DNA of 64,000 bases from Nitrospira sp. (GCA_009594865.1 VOPT01000049.1:56145-120144), one strand, 5' to 3'. Numbered from the stretch's first letter, positions 44,636 through 53,696 are shown. The notes: generated by a model not told the origin, from the letters alone. Numbers and translations are program-made.

Positions 44636-44726
44636 ACCTCACGTATGTCGGGAGATGGACCGAGCGAAACGAGCGAGAAGCCTCTGATCTGAGCATCGCG
44701 CACTTCATTCAAGCAAAGGTTGAGCT

Positions 44727-46004
44727 GTGAAGATTCTGGTTGTCGGCAGTGGTGGACGGGAGCATGCGCTGGTCTGGAAGATCGCCCAGAGTCCGCGGAA
44801 ACCGCAGATCTTTTGTGCGCCGGGCAATGCCGGCATCGAAGGCCTGGCGACCTGTGTGGCGATCAAGGCGGATGACATTGCCGGACTCAAGGCCTTTGCG
44901 CTGAAGGAAGGGATCGATCTGACCGTCGTTGGTCCTGAGGCGCCGTTGGCCCTTGGCATTGCCGATGAGTTCAGGAAAGCGCGGTTGAAAATCTTCGGTC
45001 CTACGAAAGCCGCCGCGCGCTTGGAAGCCAGCAAGAGTTTTTCCAAAGACATCATGGCCGCGAATCGTATCCCGACGGCCGTTTCGCGCAGCTTCGAGCA
45101 GATGGATCAGGCGCTGGCCTATCTGGATGCTCAACCCGTTCCCATTGTCGTGAAGGCCGACGGCCTTGCGCAGGGCAAGGGCGTGGTGGTGGCGACGACC
45201 CGCGAGGAAGCCAAGCAAGCGGTCCGCGATGCGATGGAGAAATCCGTGTTCGGCCAGGCCGGCCAACGGGTGTTGATCGAAGAGTTCCTCGACGGCGAAG
45301 AACTGACCATTATGGCGTTCACAGACGGAAACACCGTCGTGCCGATGATCCCCGCGCAGGATCACAAACGTATTGGAGACGGGGATGCGGGACCCAATAC
45401 CGGCGGCATGGGGGCCTATGCTCCGGCTCCCATCGCGACCGCTGCGCTGCGCGATCAGGTGACGCGGCAGGTGCTGCAGCCGACGGTGGATGCGATGGCC
45501 CGTCTGGGCTGTCCGTTCCAAGGCGTGCTCTATGCGGGGCTGATGATCGTACGCGGCACGCCCTACGTGCTGGAGTTCAATGCGCGCATGGGCGATCCGG
45601 AAACGGAAGTCGTGCTGCCCTTGCTGAAGACCGATCTTGTCGACGTGATGGAGGCGGTGGTTGAGCATCGCCTCGACGAGCTTCAGGTTGAATGGCGGCA
45701 GGACACCGCTGTCTGTGTGGTGATGACGTCACCGGGATATCCCGGGTCCTATGAGACCGGCTTCCCTATTCAAGGCTTGCCGGCGCAGTCCGGTACGTCG
45801 CCCATTGCGGTGTTTCACGCCGGGACCAAAAGGGAGGCAGGGCAGGTGGTGACGGCCGGGGGGCGGGTGTTGGCCGTGGCGGCCTGGGCTCCGTCTTTAC
45901 TCCAAGCGCGCGCGCAGGTCTATCAGGCTGTGCCGGGGATCAGCTTCCAGGGGCGCCACTACCGCACAGACATCGCACACCGCGCCCTTCCACGCCAGTC
46001 TTGA
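44727..46004 (+). CDS. purD: Phosphoribosylamine-glycine ligase
   Basis: GAR synthetase: ATP-dependent ligation of glycine to phosphoribosylamine. Starts with GTG (AAAGG upstream). The 425-residue protein shows GSGGREHALVWKIAQSP, GPEAPLALGIADEF, VKADGLAQGKGVVVA (ATP-grasp), and GPNTGGMGAYAPAP. Usual length and order; no fusion with purN or purM. Confidence 0.97.
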   Translation: MKILVVGSGGREHALVWKIAQSPRKPQIFCAPGNAGIEGLATCVAIKADDIAGLKAFALKEGIDLTVVGPEAPLALGIADEFRKARLKIFGPTKAAARLEASKSFSKDIMAANRIPTAVSRSFEQMDQALAYLDAQPVPIVVKADGLAQGKGVVVATTREEAKQAVRDAMEKSVFGQAGQRVLIEEFLDGEELTIMAFTDGNTVVPMIPAQDHKRIGDGDAGPNTGGMGAYAPAPIATAALRDQVTRQVLQPTVDAMARLGCPFQGVLYAGLMIVRGTPYVLEFNARMGDPETEVVLPLLKTDLVDVMEAVVEHRLDELQVEWRQDTAVCVVMTSPGYPGSYETGFPIQGLPAQSGTSPIAVFHAGTKREAGQVVTAGGRVLAVAAWAPSLLQARAQVYQAVPGISFQGRHYRTDIAHRALPRQS

Positions 46005-46025
46005 CCCGGGCTCACAGGCCGTGAC

Positions 46026-46673
46026 ATGGCTCTGGTTCTTCCCTTCACCGATGAGACCTGCGACCGCATTCTGCCGGAAGTCGAGCGTGTATTGGCAGCG
46101 CAAGGGCTCATCGCGCTGCCGACTGAAACTTATTATGGCTTAGCGGTTTGCCCCACCGATGAGGGGGCGGTACGGCGGCTGATTAACGTCAAAGGCCGGC
46201 CCGACGACAAGCCGATTCTCGTGCTCATCGGCGGCCGCGATCAGTTGTCGACATTGGTCTCCTCCATCCCTCCGGCTGCCGCTGTGCTGATGGATCGATT
46301 TTGGCCAGGACCCTTGACCATCGTGTTTCCCGCTGTGGCCGGCTTGTCATCGTTGTTGACGGCGGGTACCGGTACGATCGGGGTTCGATGGTCACCGCTG
46401 TCGACGCTGCAGCGCTTACTGAACCGGACTGGCCCGCTGACGGGGACCAGCGCCAATCGGTCATCCGAACCGCCCCTCGATCAGGCCGAGTCTGTCCAAC
46501 AAATCCTCGGGCCGGTTCTCGATCTCATTTTGGACGGCGGGCGCACGCCGGGTGGATCTGCGTCGACCATCGTGGATGCACGTGAGCCACCGCGCCTGCT
46601 GCGGGCGGGGGTGTTGTCGACAGACCGGATCCGTGCGGCCCTCGCCCAACAGGGTTGCACACTTTCATCATGA
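46026..46673 (+). CDS. tsaC: Threonylcarbamoyl-AMP synthase
   Basis: Makes threonylcarbamoyladenylate for tRNA t6A37. The 215-residue YrdC-domain protein has ALPTETYYGLAVCP, NVKGRPDDKPILVL (KxR), GTIGVRWS, and TGTSANRSSEPP. Short TsaC type, without the Sua5 C-terminal domain. Follows purD after 21 bases, so likely cotranscribed. Confidence 0.94.
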   Translation: MALVLPFTDETCDRILPEVERVLAAQGLIALPTETYYGLAVCPTDEGAVRRLINVKGRPDDKPILVLIGGRDQLSTLVSSIPPAAAVLMDRFWPGPLTIVFPAVAGLSSLLTAGTGTIGVRWSPLSTLQRLLNRTGPLTGTSANRSSEPPLDQAESVQQILGPVLDLILDGGRTPGGSASTIVDAREPPRLLRAGVLSTDRIRAALAQQGCTLSS

Positions 46674-46686
46674 TTTGATGGGGCGT

Positions 46687-46707
46687 TGTGGGTATAATTC
46701 ACCCACA
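46687..46707 (+). promoter_or_regulatory. Inverted repeat overlapping TATAAT upstream of lipoprotein gene
   Basis: TGTGGGT (46687-46693) and ACCCACA (46701-46707) are perfect inverted arms separated by seven bases. A TATAAT hexamer (46693-46698) overlaps the left arm, so a repressor operator is plausible; a 5' mRNA hairpin is the alternative. Fifteen bases before the lipoprotein ATG. Confidence 0.4.
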
Positions 46708-46721
46708 CGGGAGGACCATTT

Positions 46722-47165
46722 ATGCTCATTCGTTCACGTCGCGCGGTGCTGGGACTGTCGATGCTCGGATTCAGCAGTATGCTGCTGCTGGCAGGATGTG
46801 ACTTTTGGCCGCCGGCGCTCCAGGCGCAAATCGAACAACTGCATTCGGAAGCGCAACAGGCTGCGGCGGATAAGGCGCTCTTACAGAATCAGCTCAACGC
46901 CGCGAATAAGGCCAAGGAAGAGCTGCAAATTCGTGTCGAGGATCTCACGCGGGTGAACAAAGAAAAGTCGGCGATGATTGCGAGTTTGGAACACACGATT
47001 GCCGCAGCGAGGGAGCGAGCCGTGAAAGCCGCCAAGACGCCTGCGGTCAAGCCTGCTGCAAAAACGACGGTGAAGAAGCCGGTCAAAGCGCCCTCGAAAG
47101 CGACGTCGAAATCCTCTGCCAAGTCCTCGACCGTCAAGAAACCCAAGTCTGTCCAGCTTCGATAA
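46722..47165 (+). CDS. Coiled-coil lipoprotein with Lys/Ala-rich tail
   Basis: 147 residues. Lipobox LLAGC with Cys near residue 26; then a coiled coil of about 75 residues (QIEQLHSEAQQAAADKALLQ ... MIASLEHTIAA) and a basic, low-complexity tail of about 45 residues rich in K, A, T, S, P. The tail could bind peptidoglycan, nucleic acid or lipopolysaccharide. Ribosome site GGGAGGA. Small outer-membrane lipoproteins such as Lpp share size but not this tail. Confidence 0.75.
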   Translation: MLIRSRRAVLGLSMLGFSSMLLLAGCDFWPPALQAQIEQLHSEAQQAAADKALLQNQLNAANKAKEELQIRVEDLTRVNKEKSAMIASLEHTIAAARERAVKAAKTPAVKPAAKTTVKKPVKAPSKATSKSSAKSSTVKKPKSVQLR

Positions 47166-47268
47166 GCCTGCTCATGTCAGCGTGCCAGGCCGGCCAACCG
47201 TTTGCGCAGGCCCACCTCAGCAAGATTGAGCGGCTGGGGTCCTCTCTTTGCGGGAAGGCACGCGCCGA

Positions 47269-47685
47269 TCACGATTTACTGGAGGATGAGGCGGACGACG
47301 GAGACCCCGCTGCACTGGCGCTGGATGGGCTCGTGCTGCTGCTCGAAGCTTGAGTACTGGATGTCGTCGCGGCCGGCGTAGGGGCTGCAGGGGCCGACGT
47401 GGAAGTCTGGCTGGTGCTTGCGGCATCCGAGGAGGCCGGGGTCTTCGACTTGTCTGCCCCGGCCGCTGCCGGCTTGTCGGACGTATCGCTGCCGCCCGGT
47501 TTCATTTTGTCCGAGTAGTCGGTGATATACCATCCGCTGCCTTTGAACATAATGGCAGGGGGCGAAATCAGCTTCGTGACTTCCTTTCCGCAACGCACAC
47601 ATTCCTTAATAGGCTCATCCTTGATGCTCTGCTTCACTTCGAAGCGGTGCGCACAGCTGCTACATTGATACTCATAGATTGGCAC
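47269..47685 (-). CDS. FmdB-type zinc-ribbon protein
   Basis: 138 residues starting with GTG after GGAGGAGG. The zinc ribbon is MPIYEYQCSSCAHRFEVKQ ... CVRCGKEV (CxxC twice), then a conserved AIMFKGSGWYITDYS. The C-terminal 75 residues are Ser/Ala/Thr-rich low complexity (TSAPAAPTPAATTSS), longer than usual in FmdB-like regulators. Function not established; often called putative regulatory protein. Confidence 0.85.
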   Translation of the reverse strand: MPIYEYQCSSCAHRFEVKQSIKDEPIKECVRCGKEVTKLISPPAIMFKGSGWYITDYSDKMKPGGSDTSDKPAAAGADKSKTPASSDAASTSQTSTSAPAAPTPAATTSSTQASSSSTSPSSASAAGSPSSASSSSKS

Positions 47686-47809
47686 GGGTCTTCCTCCTCC
47701 TAGGGCGTCACTCGGTGTTGATTGTCTCGATTCATCAGCTGCAAAACCTCTCCCCTGATAACATCATGTCGCGAGCAGTCAAGGGGCCGAGGTGTCGAGA
47801 TCCTGGTGA

Positions 47810-49003
47810 TCAGGACAGCCGGCGAACGGCGGCTTCGATGCGGGTCAACCCGCGTTCGATCGCTTCCATCGAGGTCGCATAGGAGAGCCGGATATGAACG
47901 TTGCTCCCAAACGGCTCACCAGGCACCAACGCCACTTGTGCCTCGTTGAGTAAATAGGTCGCCAGGTTCGCCGCCGAGCCGATGGGTTGATCTTTCCAAC
48001 GCTTGGTCAGCAGACCGCTCACATTGGGAAAGGCATAAAATGCCCCGGTCGGCATGCGACAAGTAATACCGGGCATTTTGTTGAGGCGCTCGACCATGAG
48101 GCGACGCCGGCGATCGAATTCCGCGACCATCACGGTGGTAAAGGGGTTTCCCAACCGGAGCGCCGCCACCGCGGCTTTTTGCGAAATGGAGCAGGGGTTC
48201 GAGGTGCTTTGGCTTTGAATGTTCGCCATCGCAGTCAGCAATGGCTTTGGACCGGCGGCATAGCCGATGCGCCAGCCGGTCATCGCATAGGCCTTCGAGA
48301 CACCGTTGATCACCACGGTGCGTGCTGCGACTTCCGGGCTCAGGCTGGCGATGCTGATGTGCTGCACGCCGTCGTACAACACCTTCTCATAAATCTCGTC
48401 TGAAATGATGACGAGGTCATGACGCAAGGCGACGGCCGCGATGCGTTCCAGCGTGTTTCGATCGTACGTCGCGCCGGTGGGATTGCAGGGACTGTTGACA
48501 ATAATCGCTTTGGTGTGCGGGGTGATCACGGCTTCCAACGCGTCTTGTGTGATTGTGTACCCATCCCGTTCCTGTGTCTGAAGCAGCACCGGGGTGGCAT
48601 CGTTCAGGAGGGTTTGGTCCTGATATGAGACCCAGAAGGGGACGGGAATAATCAATTCGTCCCCCGCCTCCAGTAGGGCTTCTGCGACGTTGTAGAGCGA
48701 GTGTTTCGCGCCGCAGGACACCAGAATCTGGGACTTGTCATACTGAAGCCCCTGTTCCTCTTTTAACTTATCGACGATCGCCGTGCGCAATTCGTCGATG
48801 CCCGACGAGGGCGTATATTTCGTAAAGCCTGCGCGAATGGCGGCTTCGGCCGCAGCTTTCACCGGTTCCGGCGTATCAAAGTCCGGTTCGCCGGAGGCAA
48901 AATCGATCACATCGATCCCTTGAGCTGCCATGGCTTTTGCGGTGGCGGTAATGCTTAGGGTTGGGGAGGGCACAATGCGTCCGACACGGGCTGCCAGTTT
49001 CAT
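47810..49003 (-). CDS. Aspartate aminotransferase-type class I aminotransferase
   Basis: 397 residues, PLP-dependent. The PLP Lys is in GVSKAYAMTGWRIGY, with NSPCNPTGATY and SDEIYEKVLYDG. The arrangement resembles AspB/AspC-like thermophilic-type aspartate or aromatic aminotransferases; exact substrate cannot be fixed. Its start overlaps the coaD stop by four bases. Confidence 0.92.
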   Translation of the reverse strand: MKLAARVGRIVPSPTLSITATAKAMAAQGIDVIDFASGEPDFDTPEPVKAAAEAAIRAGFTKYTPSSGIDELRTAIVDKLKEEQGLQYDKSQILVSCGAKHSLYNVAEALLEAGDELIIPVPFWVSYQDQTLLNDATPVLLQTQERDGYTITQDALEAVITPHTKAIIVNSPCNPTGATYDRNTLERIAAVALRHDLVIISDEIYEKVLYDGVQHISIASLSPEVAARTVVINGVSKAYAMTGWRIGYAAGPKPLLTAMANIQSQSTSNPCSISQKAAVAALRLGNPFTTVMVAEFDRRRRLMVERLNKMPGITCRMPTGAFYAFPNVSGLLTKRWKDQPIGSAANLATYLLNEAQVALVPGEPFGSNVHIRLSYATSMEAIERGLTRIEAAVRRLS

Positions 49004-49488
49004 CCTTTGAAACTCCGAATTCGTTCTTGGAGCCTCCGTGCCACTTCCGGGTGCACAAAGTCTTTCAGTGACCCGCCGTGGCTGGCGACATCCTTGATGA
49101 TGGTGGAAGAGAGATAGGAATATTCTTCACTGGGCATGAGGAACACCGTCTCAACGGTTTCCGCCAGTTTTCGATTGACCAGTGCCATTTGAAACTCGTG
49201 CTCGAAATCAGAAATCGCGCGCAGTCCTCGCAGAATAGCATGGGCGCCGCTGGTGCGCACAAAATCTACCAACAGTCCCTCGAAGGTCGTGACCTCCAGG
49301 TTCGGGAGATCCTTGGTGACGAGGCGCACCATGTCCAATCGTTCACTTGTGCTGAACAGCGGGTGCTTGCCCGGATTCGGGGCAATGGCCACAATGACCC
49401 GCGAGAACATCCGGAATCCGCGCCGGATAATATCACTGTGCCCATGCGTGATCGGATCAAATGTGCCGGGATAGACCGCGGTTTTCAT
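49000..49488 (-). CDS. coaD: Phosphopantetheine adenylyltransferase
   Basis: Penultimate step of CoA synthesis. 162 residues from the ATG at 49488, which overlaps the rsmD stop by four bases; the longer frame to 49653 is within rsmD. Motifs AVYPGTFDPITHGH (HxGH) and LSSTIIKDVASHGG (ISSTxIR-like, Lys replacing Arg). Typical length. Confidence 0.95.
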   Translation of the reverse strand: MKTAVYPGTFDPITHGHSDIIRRGFRMFSRVIVAIAPNPGKHPLFSTSERLDMVRLVTKDLPNLEVTTFEGLLVDFVRTSGAHAILRGLRAISDFEHEFQMALVNRKLAETVETVFLMPSEEYSYLSSTIIKDVASHGGSLKDFVHPEVARRLQERIRSFKG

Positions 49489-50057
49489 GCCGGGTGCGCT
49501 TCTTTCGACGCAAGGTGAAAGCGGGTCAGCGCGGTGTCGCCATAGTCGTAGCGCTTCACCTGCGAGAGCGGCCCCAGGACGGAGGGAATGTCCGCTTTTC
49601 GTCCATGTTCCAGGATGACAATAGCGTTCTCCGCCAGCCAGCCCGCGCGCCATTCGGTCGCCAGGGCAATCAATTCAGGCGTGAGTTGATAGGGTGGATC
49701 GCAGAAGACCACGTCGTATGGACCAGCCCATTGCGTGCCGCGACGAAAAAACTGATTCACCTGACAGGCGCACACATTGGCGGACTGTTCCAACCCGCAT
49801 TGCCGCAGATTCGATTGGACCAGGCGTAGGGCCTCGCGATCGGCTTCCACGAAGGTCACATGCGTGGCCCCGCGGCTCAAGGCCTCAATGCCAATCGAGC
49901 CGGTTCCCGCATAGAGGTCCAATACGCGTGCCCCCACGATGCGTTCGCCAAGGATAGAAAAGAGGGCTTCTTTGACCCGGTCGGATGTCGGGCGGATGGC
50001 CTGTCCCCTGGGACCCAGCAACCGTCGGCCCCGATGCAGCCCTGCGATGACGCGCAT
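49485..50057 (-). CDS. rsmD: 16S rRNA (guanine966-N2)-methyltransferase
   Basis: 190 residues. SAM motif VLDLYAGTGSIGIEALSRGA and the catalytic FCDPPYQL. Modifies G966 of 16S rRNA. First gene of rsmD-coaD-aminotransferase, all coupled by 4-base ATGA overlaps. Confidence 0.93.
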   Translation of the reverse strand: MRVIAGLHRGRRLLGPRGQAIRPTSDRVKEALFSILGERIVGARVLDLYAGTGSIGIEALSRGATHVTFVEADREALRLVQSNLRQCGLEQSANVCACQVNQFFRRGTQWAGPYDVVFCDPPYQLTPELIALATEWRAGWLAENAIVILEHGRKADIPSVLGPLSQVKRYDYGDTALTRFHLASKEAHPA

Positions 50058-50366
50058 GATCGTATTCAGGTGAGAGCCATTCGTCTCTGGCTAAGAAGTG
50101 AGAGAATGTAACACAGCGTTTTTGAAGGGGTCAAGGTGACTGGCGGTGGCGAGGAGCGGCCGTGGGCCGGAAAGGTCTTCTCCCCGCCGCGGGGCGGGGA
50201 GCGCTGTAGACGTCGAGGAGGAGTTCGCGCGCTTTGACGCGCAAAAGGAGGCTCGCTATAATCGGGCGACACCAAGACTCGGTTCGAGCGGGCTGAGGAG
50301 GTGGCCAAATTCTGGGGCGTCACACCACCACATCACACACTGAGAACAGAGCGAGGGATCCGTGTT
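50058..50366. other. Intergenic region with strong GC hairpin
   Basis: 309 bases without a supported gene. It contains the 50180-50201 hairpin listed separately and presumably the rsmD promoter on the minus strand. Confidence 0.5.
50180..50201. repeat. GC-rich hairpin
   Basis: CTCCCCGCC (50180-50188), loop GCGG, GGCGGGGAG (50193-50201): a perfect 9-bp stem of mostly G-C pairs. No T-run follows on either strand. It could stop transcription from the small zinc-ribbon gene, or be a regulatory leader structure of rsmD. Confidence 0.55.
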
Positions 50367-50540
50367 TTAGCGGGTCGCCACGGGCTGAGCGTCGCGAGCG
50401 GCGAGGCTCTTTCTACGATTGGCCGAAATGGTTCGGTCGATGATGGCTCCACAGTTGATGCATTTCCAGGCGTAGAAAATGAGGAAGAAGTCTGAGAACC
50501 GTTCCAACATCATCATGCCTTTGCACTTCGGACATTCCAT
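50367..50540 (-). CDS. Small zinc-ribbon protein (57 aa)
   Basis: The ATG at 50540 is preceded by GGAGGAAACC, an excellent ribosome site; the longer frame from 51056 overlaps radC and is not coding. The product has two CxxC pairs, MECPKCKG and KCINCGAIID, separated by a hydrophobic LERFSDFFLIFYAW segment: a rubredoxin-like zinc ribbon. Small proteins of this shape are common in Nitrospirota and deltaproteobacteria; function unknown. Confidence 0.8.
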   Translation of the reverse strand: MECPKCKGMMMLERFSDFFLIFYAWKCINCGAIIDRTISANRRKSLAARDAQPVATR

Positions 50541-50724
50541 GGTTTCCTCCTGGGGGTTGACGTTTACAGCTGTGTCTGCTCTCAAGCAAGAGCTGCACCA
50601 AAATGTCAAGTATCGAAATTTCAATATGTTACACATCGAAAGTGCCATACATGACATGCGCCAGGCGTCAAGTCTCCGGCACAAAATGGTGCACGCTGAC
50701 ATTTTTTTGTCGTAGAAAGCAGCC

Positions 50725-51441
50725 ATGACACCTAAAAAGACCGGCCGTGGAATCGGAGATTGGCCAAAAACTGAACGGCCGCGCGAACGATTGCTCAGTG
50801 AGGGGGCCGAAAGCCTGTCCGATGCGCAATTATTGGCGATTCTTCTGCGCGTGGGACGGCAGGACGCGTCGGCCGTCAACGTCGGCATGGAGGTGCTCGG
50901 CCGTGTTGGGGGCATTGTCGGGCTGCTGCATTGCAGTACTGAAGAACTCTGCGCGATTCCTGGGGTTGGGCCGGCCAAGGCCGCGCAATTAAAGGCAGCG
51001 GTGGAGGTGGGCAAACGCGCCGTCTCGGCGCCATTGACGACCGGCACGCGAATCAATTCCAGCGCGGATCTGTTTAAGCATTACCACGCGCGGTTGCGGG
51101 ATCTGCGTCACGAGATTTTCGCGGTGGTCTTGCTGGATGCCAAGAATCAGGTCATTCGCGACGTGACGATTTCGGAAGGCAGCCTCACGCTCAGCATTGT
51201 GCATCCGCGGGAGGTGTTCATTCCTGCCATGCGCGCGTCAGCTGCCGGAGTCATTTTTCTCCATAATCATCCCAGCGGAGATCCCACACCGAGCCAGGAA
51301 GACCGTGTGCTGACGGCCAGGCTCGTTTCAGCGGGCGCCCTCCTGGGAATTCAGGTCTTGGATCACCTCATCGTGGGGGACGGGCGATATGTCAGTTTCG
51401 CCGACCAGGGGTGGCTCGGTGGAGAAGCATCGAAAGCATGA
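50725..51441 (+). CDS. radC: RadC-family JAB-domain protein
   Basis: 238 residues. N-terminal helix-hairpin-helix (AIPGVGPAKAAQLKAAVE) and a C-terminal JAMM/JAB metal site HNHPSGDPTPSQED. Despite the name, a role in repair is not established; association with mobile elements and recombination is known. Divergent from the small zinc-ribbon gene. Confidence 0.93.
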   Translation: MTPKKTGRGIGDWPKTERPRERLLSEGAESLSDAQLLAILLRVGRQDASAVNVGMEVLGRVGGIVGLLHCSTEELCAIPGVGPAKAAQLKAAVEVGKRAVSAPLTTGTRINSSADLFKHYHARLRDLRHEIFAVVLLDAKNQVIRDVTISEGSLTLSIVHPREVFIPAMRASAAGVIFLHNHPSGDPTPSQEDRVLTARLVSAGALLGIQVLDHLIVGDGRYVSFADQGWLGGEASKA

Positions 51442-51570
51442 TGATCTGTAGCCCGCGCGCTCATTGCCTGTCTCCCCGGGACGAACTCGCACAGAGCAAG
51501 AAAGGATGGTGCCGCCCACAAGTCTCTTTCTAACCAGGCCCACAGTGGCCGCCGACTACCGGAGGAGGTC

Positions 51571-53679
51571 ATGATGCATGTTCCCCTCACCGAATCCATC
51601 AGGAACGTAGCTGTGGTATCGAATGCCGGAGCGGGCAAAACCTCATTGATCGAAGCGCTCGCCTGCTGCGCAGGCAGCCTCTCTGCTCCCGGTTCTATCC
51701 AAGCCGGCACCACCGTGTCCGATTTTGAGCCGGAAGAAATCCATCATCGGACGTCGCTCCACACCAGCGTCGTTCGTTGCCTCTCTAACGGCATTGTGCT
51801 GAACCTCCTCGATACACCGGGCTCCCCCAGTTGCATTGCTGAAGTGCGATCGGCATTACGCGTCGCAGATGGCGTGGTGCTCGTGGTGAATGCGGCCACG
51901 GGGGTACGCAGTGACCTGGAGCGCCTCTGGTCTCTCGTTCGGGAGGCCGGCTTGCCCTGCATGATCTTCGTGAATGACTTGGACAAGGAAAGAACAGCAT
52001 TCGAAACGACGTGTGAACAGGTCGCAAAAGACCTGGAGATGCCGGCTGTCCCTGTGATCCTCGCAAATGGTGAGGGTGCGGGATTGGAGGGCATTGTGGA
52101 TTTGTTGCAGAAGTGCGTTGTGAAAGGGAGGCCGGATCGACCTCAGGAGGAGCAAGGTCCGGTTCCGCCCGAGTGGCAAGACCGCGTAGACCAGGCCCGG
52201 CGCCGCCTGATTGAAATGGTCGCCGAGAGCGACGAGGCCTTGCTTGAACGGTACCTGAACGACGGGACCTTAACAGATGTCGCCTTGCTGGAGGGGTTGC
52301 GGGCTGGGGTTCAACGAGGAGCCCTGGTTCCCGTGGTCGGAGGATCGGCGTTGCGCAACGTAGGGGTGCAGACATTGTTACAGGGCCTGCTCCAGCTGAT
52401 GCCGTCACCTGCCGCTCGCGCGAAGATTGCGCCCGTGCAGGGGGTCGGACTCACCGACGGCTCGCAGCCGGTCATGAGGGAGCCGTCGGCGACGGCACCC
52501 TTTTCGGGACTGGTGTTCAAGACCATTATCGATCCCTTTATCGGGCGTCTGTCGTACGTGCGGATGTATTCAGGCACCTTGGAGGCCGATAGCAGTCTGT
52601 ACAATGCGACGAGACAGGTACGGGAACGCGGGGGCCATGTGTTTTCGATATTCGGAAAAAAGTACACTCCGGTTTCACGCGCAGCGGCCGGCGAGATTGT
52701 GGCGATCGGGAAGCTGAAAGACAGTTTGACCGGCGACACGCTGTGTGATGAGCACGCTCCGATCCGGTTGCCCGGCATTCCTCTCGGTCGGCCGGTCATG
52801 TCGTTCGCCATTGAACCCAAATCCAAAGCTGATATCGAAAAAGTGAGTGTCGGGCTGCACAAGTTGATCGAGGAAGATCCCAGTTTAGAATTCGTCCGGC
52901 ACATGGAAACGAAAGAGATGGTGCTGAGCGGCATGGGCCAATTGCATATCGATGTCGCACTGGAAAAGCTGCATCGCAAGTATGGCGCGGACGTGACGCT
53001 CCATGCCCCGAAAACTCCCTATCGCGAAACGATTCGCAGCGTGGCCCAGGCGCAGGGGAAGTATAAAAAGCAAACCGGTGGACATGGCCAATATGGCGAT
53101 TGCTGGGTGGAAGTCGGTCCGCTCCCGCGCGGCCAGGGATTTGAGTTTCAGAACAAAATCGTCGGCGGCGCGATTCCACGCAATTTTGTGCCGGCCGTCG
53201 AGAAAGGGGTCGTGGAAGCCTTGCATGAAGGCCCATTGGCCGGTTATCCCGCCGTAGATGTGCGGGTCACCGTCTATGACGGCTCCTACCATGTGGTCGA
53301 TTCGTCTGAAATGGCGTTCAAGATCGCCGGATCGATGGGTGTGAAAAAGGCTATGGAAGCGGCCCATCCGGTCCTGCTCGAGCCGCTCATGACTGTGGAG
53401 GTCGATGTTCCGGCGGAGTGTGTCGGCGCGGTGCTGGGAGATCTCAACGGACGGCGTGGGCGAATTGTCTCGGTGGAGGCCAGCGGCCATATGGAAACCG
53501 TGAAGGCCCTCGTGCCCCAGGCAGAAATGATCAGCTATGCCGCCTCGTTGAATTCGCTGACCGGCGGGCAGGGCAGTTACGTCATGGAATTTGCACAATA
53601 CGAAGAGGTGCCGCGGGAGCTGGCGGGTCGTATCGTGGAGGAACACAAAGCCGAACGCCACGGGGTTGTGGCTCATTGA
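51571..53679 (+). CDS. Elongation factor G paralogue (EF-G-like)
   Basis: 702 residues with EF-G domain order: G domain 1-270, then domains II-V (FKTIIDPFIGRLSYVRMYSG in domain II, QTGGHGQYGDCWVEV in domain IV, PAECVGAVLGDLNGRRGRI in V). G1 is NAGAGKTS (usual AHIDAGKTT), G3 LDTPGS, and G4 NDLD (usual NKMD), all deviating from canonical EF-G. GGAGGAGG precedes the ATG pair. Best viewed as an EF-G-like protein of the EF-G2 group, possibly for ribosome recycling or stress, rather than the main fusA. Its stop lies in a hairpin loop. Confidence 0.9.
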   Translation: MMHVPLTESIRNVAVVSNAGAGKTSLIEALACCAGSLSAPGSIQAGTTVSDFEPEEIHHRTSLHTSVVRCLSNGIVLNLLDTPGSPSCIAEVRSALRVADGVVLVVNAATGVRSDLERLWSLVREAGLPCMIFVNDLDKERTAFETTCEQVAKDLEMPAVPVILANGEGAGLEGIVDLLQKCVVKGRPDRPQEEQGPVPPEWQDRVDQARRRLIEMVAESDEALLERYLNDGTLTDVALLEGLRAGVQRGALVPVVGGSALRNVGVQTLLQGLLQLMPSPAARAKIAPVQGVGLTDGSQPVMREPSATAPFSGLVFKTIIDPFIGRLSYVRMYSGTLEADSSLYNATRQVRERGGHVFSIFGKKYTPVSRAAAGEIVAIGKLKDSLTGDTLCDEHAPIRLPGIPLGRPVMSFAIEPKSKADIEKVSVGLHKLIEEDPSLEFVRHMETKEMVLSGMGQLHIDVALEKLHRKYGADVTLHAPKTPYRETIRSVAQAQGKYKKQTGGHGQYGDCWVEVGPLPRGQGFEFQNKIVGGAIPRNFVPAVEKGVVEALHEGPLAGYPAVDVRVTVYDGSYHVVDSSEMAFKIAGSMGVKKAMEAAHPVLLEPLMTVEVDVPAECVGAVLGDLNGRRGRIVSVEASGHMETVKALVPQAEMISYAASLNSLTGGQGSYVMEFAQYEEVPRELAGRIVEEHKAERHGVVAH

Positions 53680-53696
53680 CGAGCCACAACCCCGTG
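53659..53696. terminator. Long hairpin with stop codon in the loop
   Basis: CACGGGGTTGTGGCTC (53659-53674) and its exact complement GAGCCACAACCCCGTG (53681-53696) form a 16-bp perfect stem with a 6-base loop containing the TGA (53677-53679) of the EF-G-like gene. It lies between that gene and convergent degQ. No T-run. Probably a bidirectional transcription or mRNA-stability signal. Confidence 0.7.

Noticed and set aside
50367..51056. 229-codon minus-strand frame
   Set aside because: Overlaps radC on the other strand; only the final 57 codons, with their own ribosome site, look real.
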